Origin: Coniella vitis
Taxonomy: Eukaryota; Ascomycota; Sordariomycetes; Diaporthales; Schizoparmaceae
Assembly: GCA_011317545.1 (NCBI GenBank)
Contig: WUJK01000010.1
Span: 2,046,001-2,110,000, forward strand
Reading direction: 5' to 3'
Length of the DNA: 64,000 bases
Shown in pieces: positions 59,456 through 64,000 of the stretch. Within the stretch, counting starts at the first letter, position 1; each line of letters starts with the position of its first letter. The translations under genes were made by a program, and so were the position numbers. The notes below the pieces were generated by a model. That model was not told where the DNA came from, did not search any database, and worked only from the letters and a program-made list of their open reading frames with translations.

Positions 59456-59954
59456 TCAGCCGCGTGAAGCCTTTCTTCTACAGCGCCCAATGAGACCCAT
59501 GAGCTCCGAGTGATACGCAATATGGACCCGCAGGAGGCGTGCGAAGTGGACGGCTACTTTGATTTCTTCAACCAAGATCCCCAGCGCCTGCCTTTTTCTA
59601 GGAATATAGCAAGGCTGCTGGGAATGTTCCAGCATGCATGCAATATACACATTGCAGTAGTGCTCCTCCAAAAGGGAGCCGCAGTCTCTACTCCAAGGCC
59701 GATGGCAAGCACGCCACCTCGATAAAAGGCAGCTTTGATACCCCAAGAACGATCCAGGTAGCGAACTGTGTATGCAGCTGCGATCTTCCCGAAGAGTGTC
59801 CGACGACACTGACAGGCTTGAGAAACTTCGGCTTTAGTGAAGATGCTGATAGTTCGCGACGTCTCTCTAAGTCCTTGGTGTACACTGGCCAGTGCCATCG
59901 AACACCTGTTGATTTTGACACACTTCCCGCAAGCTGACTCACGGTAATAGCCAT
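59456..59954 (-). pseudogene. frameshifted polyketide synthase acyltransferase-domain fragment
   Basis: Three minus-strand frames together read as part of a fungal PKS acyltransferase domain. Frame one ends with KPVSVVGHSSG, the GHSxG active-site serine motif (codons at 59801-59787). Right after it the match moves to the next frame (KIAAAY, then AAFYRGGVLAIGLG and ACWNIPSSLAIF), consistent with loss of one base. Further down it shifts again to LVEEIKVAVHFARLLRV followed by AYHSELM, the AYHSxHM region of the domain. No ketosynthase (DTACSSS) or carrier (GxDSL) motif was found within the window, so this is an isolated broken piece of a megasynthase. Which product the parent enzyme made cannot be known. 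The orientation matches the bANK gene and opposes the SDR. Confidence 0.7.
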
Positions 59955-61914
59955 AGTACTTACTATGTGCCGTACATCGGATATAAGATCCTGATCACAT
60001 CATGCAAGCATAGATTATCGAGACATTGAAGTGAAGAAGCGAGAATGCGGTAAATTTACGCGGATGTCCCCCTGCGCCTTACGGTGTTCCAGTGTAGTTA
60101 TTCCACAGGGGAGTTCAGTATGCTTAGTGGCTACTACATTGATGCTGACGTGTTAATATTAGATTTTCCATGGCCAGATTTGACGAATGATCATCTTTTA
60201 CATCCAATCTCTGACATATTAAATCTGCAGGCATTACAGGAGCCTTGACGCTTGAAAATATGGAACAGATAATAGTGTCTTAAGTCTTGGTAGGGGCTAT
60301 TACTGAAATCTCAGCGGGATTTTACCAAGACGATACCACAAGCATTAACTGGTCAAGCGATCAAAAGGACTAATTATAGTCAGCATATTTACCCGGTTAT
60401 TAGGGAAATCGAGCATTCGAATAGGTGCTGATCTGTTTCCAATTCCTGGATAAACAGGTCACCAGCATCATGGCTCAACTATAGCGAGATATGACTGTAA
60501 AACTCTTGATGGTATCACGCTTTGTGGATGGCTTTACGAGGTAGCGGGTCCCGCAGTCGCTATTATTTGTCTCATGGTGTATACACTCGAACTTTATGCA
60601 CCAATCTTGGACAACCACTTTCCGCCGACCTACGTCCACTCCACGTTACGGCTGAAGGGCAACCAGCCACTTATTGTGTCACCTTTCAAGGCCAGGACAG
60701 CCAAAACCATCGTGATCCTGAAGGCGGGGAAGCACAAGATCAGATAGGCGCGGTTACCAGACTTTCAGCGACCCAATCGCTTTGCAGACTTGTCACACAC
60801 TGGCTTTGTTCCGGCATAACCGATCATCAGAGTATTCAGGGTGTTACAGTCCCAATGACCATACTGAAGAAGGTAAGTGACTTACGTCCGACTGGATAGA
60901 AGCAGGCTTTTAAACAGATCAAACGCCTAAGAGATTGTACTAGCAAAAGCATAAGTGCCGATCTTTCGATTCTTATTGGCGAAGGACCTATCGTAATTCT
61001 CAAGGCTGCTGCAAACCTTTTTCGTGAGGCTCTTTCCAGCAATGTGGAATGATAACATATAGACCTTGCGTAAGTTAATTCATTGTGGTATCCATATGGT
61101 AGGCCTCGGTGACTAGAAGAGAATAGCTTCGGGAATTCATCAGTGATAGAATTCATACTTCATATATGACCTGTGCTATACTGAGTTCTCGAGGTCGTAG
61201 TTCACGATGGTTTTCTTTCTATTGAATCCATTGCAATGCAAAAAATATTTTCTCGTTTCTTATTCCGCTACCTCGACCCTTTATCGATAGTTGAACATGC
61301 TTCGGTGTTTAGTTCCTTCTGGGCAGTGTGTTCCTATACACAGTAGTAAACATATCGATGATCATAATAACAAGATGAATTGACTGAATGAGGTAATAGA
61401 AAATGATATCTTATCTGCAACCGGGTAAGCATGTCAGCAATTCATGACCTCGCATGGTAATCGTGCATTGTGATATTGAATTCCTTCTAACTATTGGCTG
61501 AAGGCATGGCTGCGCGAACCTGAAGCTTACAGTGAAAATGAAAATGGTGTCATAATGGCAAGCGCTAAGCGAATACTTGCAGGTCATTGCCGCTTGGATT
61601 CCAAACCACAATACCACCAATTTACGTAGTATTCCCAATGAAACTTGGACCATTTCCACGCTCCCGAAAGCTCCGTCACAAATATTCATTCCATTTGTCA
61701 TCATCTGGGAGGTTACCCGGTGTAATTTCTCATCGTGCTTATCAAGATATAGACGAAGATGCAGCACAACCGGACATAAACGATCACTTACGTCCGGAAT
61801 CCAGACGCCGGTCATGCAATTTTAGAGACCAAATCTATCCGTCAATCCTATTAAAATCCGCCTGCATTTTTGAGAACATCTCGTATCTATCATGCTCTTC
61901 ATTAAACTAGAGAT
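59955..61914. other. AT-rich, gene-poor stretch with one hydrolase-like remnant
   Basis: Apart from the remnant at 60478-60747 no gene is visible. A coding-like piece at about 60901-61052 (+; SADLSILIGEGPIVILKAAA) ends in a stop at 61050-61052 but lacks a recognisable partner. The AT-rich flanks could reflect repeat-induced mutation or drift. Confidence 0.5.
60478..60747 (+). pseudogene. fragment resembling the N-terminus of an alpha/beta hydrolase
   Basis: A 90-codon open frame without a start contains KTLDGITLCGWLY followed by GPAVAIICLM and APILDNHF. This order (TLDGxTLxGxLY, GPAxxI, then a helix) is what I expect at the N-terminus of fungal alpha/beta hydrolases of the dienelactone/Xaa-Pro-peptidase-like kind that often sit in polyketide clusters. 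The expected GFxxxK/H and nucleophile regions do not follow; the frame drifts and stops at 60745-60747. Assignment rests on a short match and could be wrong. Confidence 0.35.
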
Positions 61915-62771
61915 ATGTCGCCAACTATTGTCTTGATTACTGGAGCCAACCGCGGGTTGGGACTTGGAGTTGCCAAACGCTTCCTGGCTCTGCCGAACCA
62001 CGTAAGTTTTCGGACAAGGCCTCCTGCGAAGACTCACTAAACCTGTCATCAGATTGTGATCGCGCCCGTTCGCAGGCCAGAGCACGAGACTTCAAAGGCA
62101 CTCGCCGACCTACCCAGAGGCGAAGGTAGCACCATCATCGTGCCCGCCGTCAAGTACGACGCAACTTTGGAAGAAGACGCATTCAGCGTAGTCAAGGAGC
62201 TCGTGGAAAAGCACGGCATCAAGCATCTCGATATAGTCCTTGCCAATGCTGGTGGTGGTCTCATTTACCCTTCAGTGCTGGAGGTCAAACGGAAGGACAT
62301 TGTTCAGCACATGGAGCTCAACGTGTACAGTGTGGTAACTCTGTACCAGGCCACCCATGGGCTACTCAAGAACTCCACCAGCGGCAAAGCCACCTTTGCT
62401 ATAATGGGATCAGGTGCTGGGTCTTTGGCGTAAGTTTGTAGTGTTCCGTGGAGTGGAGAGATTGCTGACCAGATTGCAAAAGACGCCAACCACCCATTCC
62501 AAACGCTGCGTATGGTCCGGCCAAGTGCACATTGCCTTGGTACGCCCTCCGGATTTCCAGCGAGGATGAATGGCTCAACTCATATGTTTTGGATCCTGGT
62601 TTCGTTCAAACAGAGGGGGGCAACAGCGCTGCCAAGACTTTCGGAATGGAGGAGGCTCCGCTTGCTGTCGACGAGTCCACGGAGGGTCTGTTCAACGTGA
62701 TCACCACGGCGACTAAGGGGAAGCTTGGAGGAAAGGTAGTCCTGTACACTGGCGAGGTTCAGGCTTATTAG
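61915..62771 (+). CDS. short-chain dehydrogenase/reductase, ketoreductase-like
   Basis: Exons 61915-62001, 62053-62429 and 62483-62771 encode 250 residues, the normal length of a classical SDR. The NAD(P)-binding motif TGANRGLG is at 9-16, NAG at 94-96, a serine region GSGAGS at 148-153 and the catalytic YxxxK as Y165-K169 (AAYGPAK). The protein resembles fungal reductases named after norsolorinic acid ketoreductase, but such naming is loose and the substrate is unknown. A basic residue near APVRRPEH after beta-2 suggests NADPH preference (inference). Introns of 51 and 53 nt are GT-AG; the second ends AAAAG. It lies beside broken PKS and hydrolase pieces and a bANK regulator, so it may be the surviving tailoring enzyme of a decayed cluster. 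Confidence 0.88.
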
Positions 62772-63830
62772 TCGCACTCGCGTGTAATTCTGGTAGGAGA
62801 CTAGACATCAAAATTGACGTTCATTTTTCAAACTTGTAATCCCCTAAATTTCATGTTCACTTTAACACTTGCTTCGGGGATTTGAAGTACAATACGTAAC
62901 TCTTGTTATATGGTTCTCGTGGACCATAGTTCTGGTCTATGTGGTGCGAGAGGGTTTTGAAGTCGAACTACACAAATCTTATTGCCACTATTAACCTGTG
63001 CCATAGATTGTAATAAGTGTGGTTTTATTACAAGAAGTTCGACTTGACTTACATTGATCGGCAACCAGTGTCAGTCCATGGATGCTTTAACTCTACACTG
63101 TCGTTCTCTTGGCTACTTTCTTTTTTAGAAAAAAAAAAAGAAAAGTCTACCTGTTCTTCGAAAATTCGAGGTATACAGTGAAATAAGCTCAGAATTCATC
63201 GAGTTATGGTATTTTTGGCGATATTTGGATCTTGACAGCTGGGCTTACCCAATAATCGGCCACAGCTTCGTGTGAAAGGTGTCTGTCGGATGCGGTAAAG
63301 CATAAGTCAGTATGTAACATATGAACTCAGTTGTAGAGGCACAGAGTATTAGACTTGAAGAGTTCTGAACCACGTCTACCTTGTGTTTGTATGAAGGGGT
63401 TTCTATGCTATTACCATCCATCTCCGATCAATCCATGCAGGCCATCATTTCATCCACAAGATAGTTTGGTAAATGAGCCGCAGAAATGTTGAACCTGCTG
63501 GGCACGAAGTCTGAAACACCTGTACGGGATCATACTTCCCGGCGACCTCCTTCACGCTCACCACATCTTCAGGCTCATAACTCGACAGCGGGTCTTGTAC
63601 CTTGCCGGCATAATTTAGTTACAGCCACGGCAGAACGCTATCGGCTCCGTTGCGCTTGTCGCAAACGCGCGCTTCCACTTTGCTTGTATATTTCCTGGTA
63701 TCGGTGCCCATTATCCTTCAGCCGACTACGGACCAAATACGACAACATTCCTGTTAGGGCCTTTACGTTACCACTGCGCTTAAGATAGTGAAGCAAATTA
63801 AATTTATTTAACGTCTCTTTCTATTGCCGC
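62772..63830. other. AT-rich 3' region, no gene seen
   Basis: Holds the inverted repeat at 62960-63045 and an A-rich run near 63128-63145. An open frame at 63486-63788 has no recognisable domain, though a hydrophobic stretch in an alternative frame near 63670-63720 could be what is left of a membrane anchor upstream of the UstYa-like piece. Confidence 0.45.
62960..63045. repeat. 86-bp element with 10-bp perfect inverted ends
   Basis: AAGTCGAACT (62960-62969) and AGTTCGACTT (63036-63045) are exact reverse complements. The interior is only weakly complementary. It could be a very short MITE-like relic or a hairpin in the 3' flank of the SDR gene; no clear target-site duplication was seen. Confidence 0.7.
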
Positions 63831-63980
63831 CGCTTATTATACTTCAGCGAGGATAACCAATACACTGATCCCTTTGGCGAAGTCGATAAAGCTTGGAGCA
63901 AGCTCCTCGAACATACGTCAAAGCGAGACTCTCCAATAAACGACCGCTGTTATCGGCTGATTGTCAACAGCCGTCAGTAG
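63831..63980 (+). pseudogene. UstYa/DUF3328-like fragment at window edge
   Basis: A frame ending in TAG at 63978-63980 contains FSEDNQYTDPFGEVDKAW followed by SKLLEH. The E-x-D-x-A-W-x-x-L core with an upstream Y-T/G-P is typical of the start of the lumenal part of UstYa-family oxidases, which modify ribosomal cyclic peptides and other secondary metabolites. No membrane anchor is joined in frame upstream, and the HxxHC-type motifs that mark the active site would lie beyond the window. A possible GTAGGC donor overlaps the stop, so a continuing gene cannot be excluded. Called a fragment with low confidence. Confidence 0.35.
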
Positions 63981-64000
63981 GCGCACAACGAAGGAAGAGT

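Noticed and set aside
60901..61052. Coding-like + strand piece (SADLSILIGEGPIVILKAAA) with stop
   Set aside because: No recognisable family and no acceptable splice partner; the candidate intron upstream is too short.
63486..63788. 100-codon open frame near the right edge
   Set aside because: Arg/Ser-rich without domain; cannot be joined in frame to the UstYa-like piece.

Overview
The window is nuclear DNA of a filamentous ascomycete. The genes carry short GT-AG introns with CTAAC/CTGAC branch-like sites, occasional GC-AG introns and fungal-only families (Pth11-like receptor, DUF3176 membrane proteins, UstYa-like and bANK proteins). The gene set suits Sordariomycetes, probably Hypocreales, but that placement is inference. 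All gene models were spliced by hand from reading frame and splice signals; no transcript evidence was available.

Left part (1-14.6 kb), housekeeping: the C-terminal part of an SRPK-like kinase (+), a Bsd2/Ndfip-type Rsp5 adaptor (-), a Cbp6/UQCC2-like mitochondrial protein (+), the mitochondrial citrate carrier CTP1 (-), a long double-CCCH zinc finger protein (-) and a tentative small two-exon gene (-). A stretch of about 9.7 kb (14.6-24.2 kb) follows in which I find no gene, only microsatellites, CT-rich tracts and short perfect palindromes.

Middle part (24.2-53.2 kb), transport and catabolism: a Bds1/SdsA-type alkylsulfatase (-) lies head to head with an anion:cation symporter-type MFS permease (+), a plausible sulfate-ester scavenging pair. 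Then come an MFSD1-like MFS protein (+), an SMP-30/gluconolactonase-like lactonase (+) and a sugar porter (+), a Pth11-like receptor (-), a 970-residue conserved fungal protein of unknown function (+), and two large fungal membrane proteins facing tail to tail.

Right part (54-64 kb): a secreted protein with a Kex2-like site, a bANK (basic region plus ankyrin) regulator whose best splice model contains an in-frame TAA, a frameshifted polyketide synthase acyltransferase fragment, a fragment resembling an alpha/beta hydrolase, an intact short-chain reductase, and a UstYa/DUF3328-like fragment at the edge. This looks like a decayed or partly deleted secondary-metabolite locus in AT-richer, gene-poor DNA, with the SDR as its only clearly intact enzyme.
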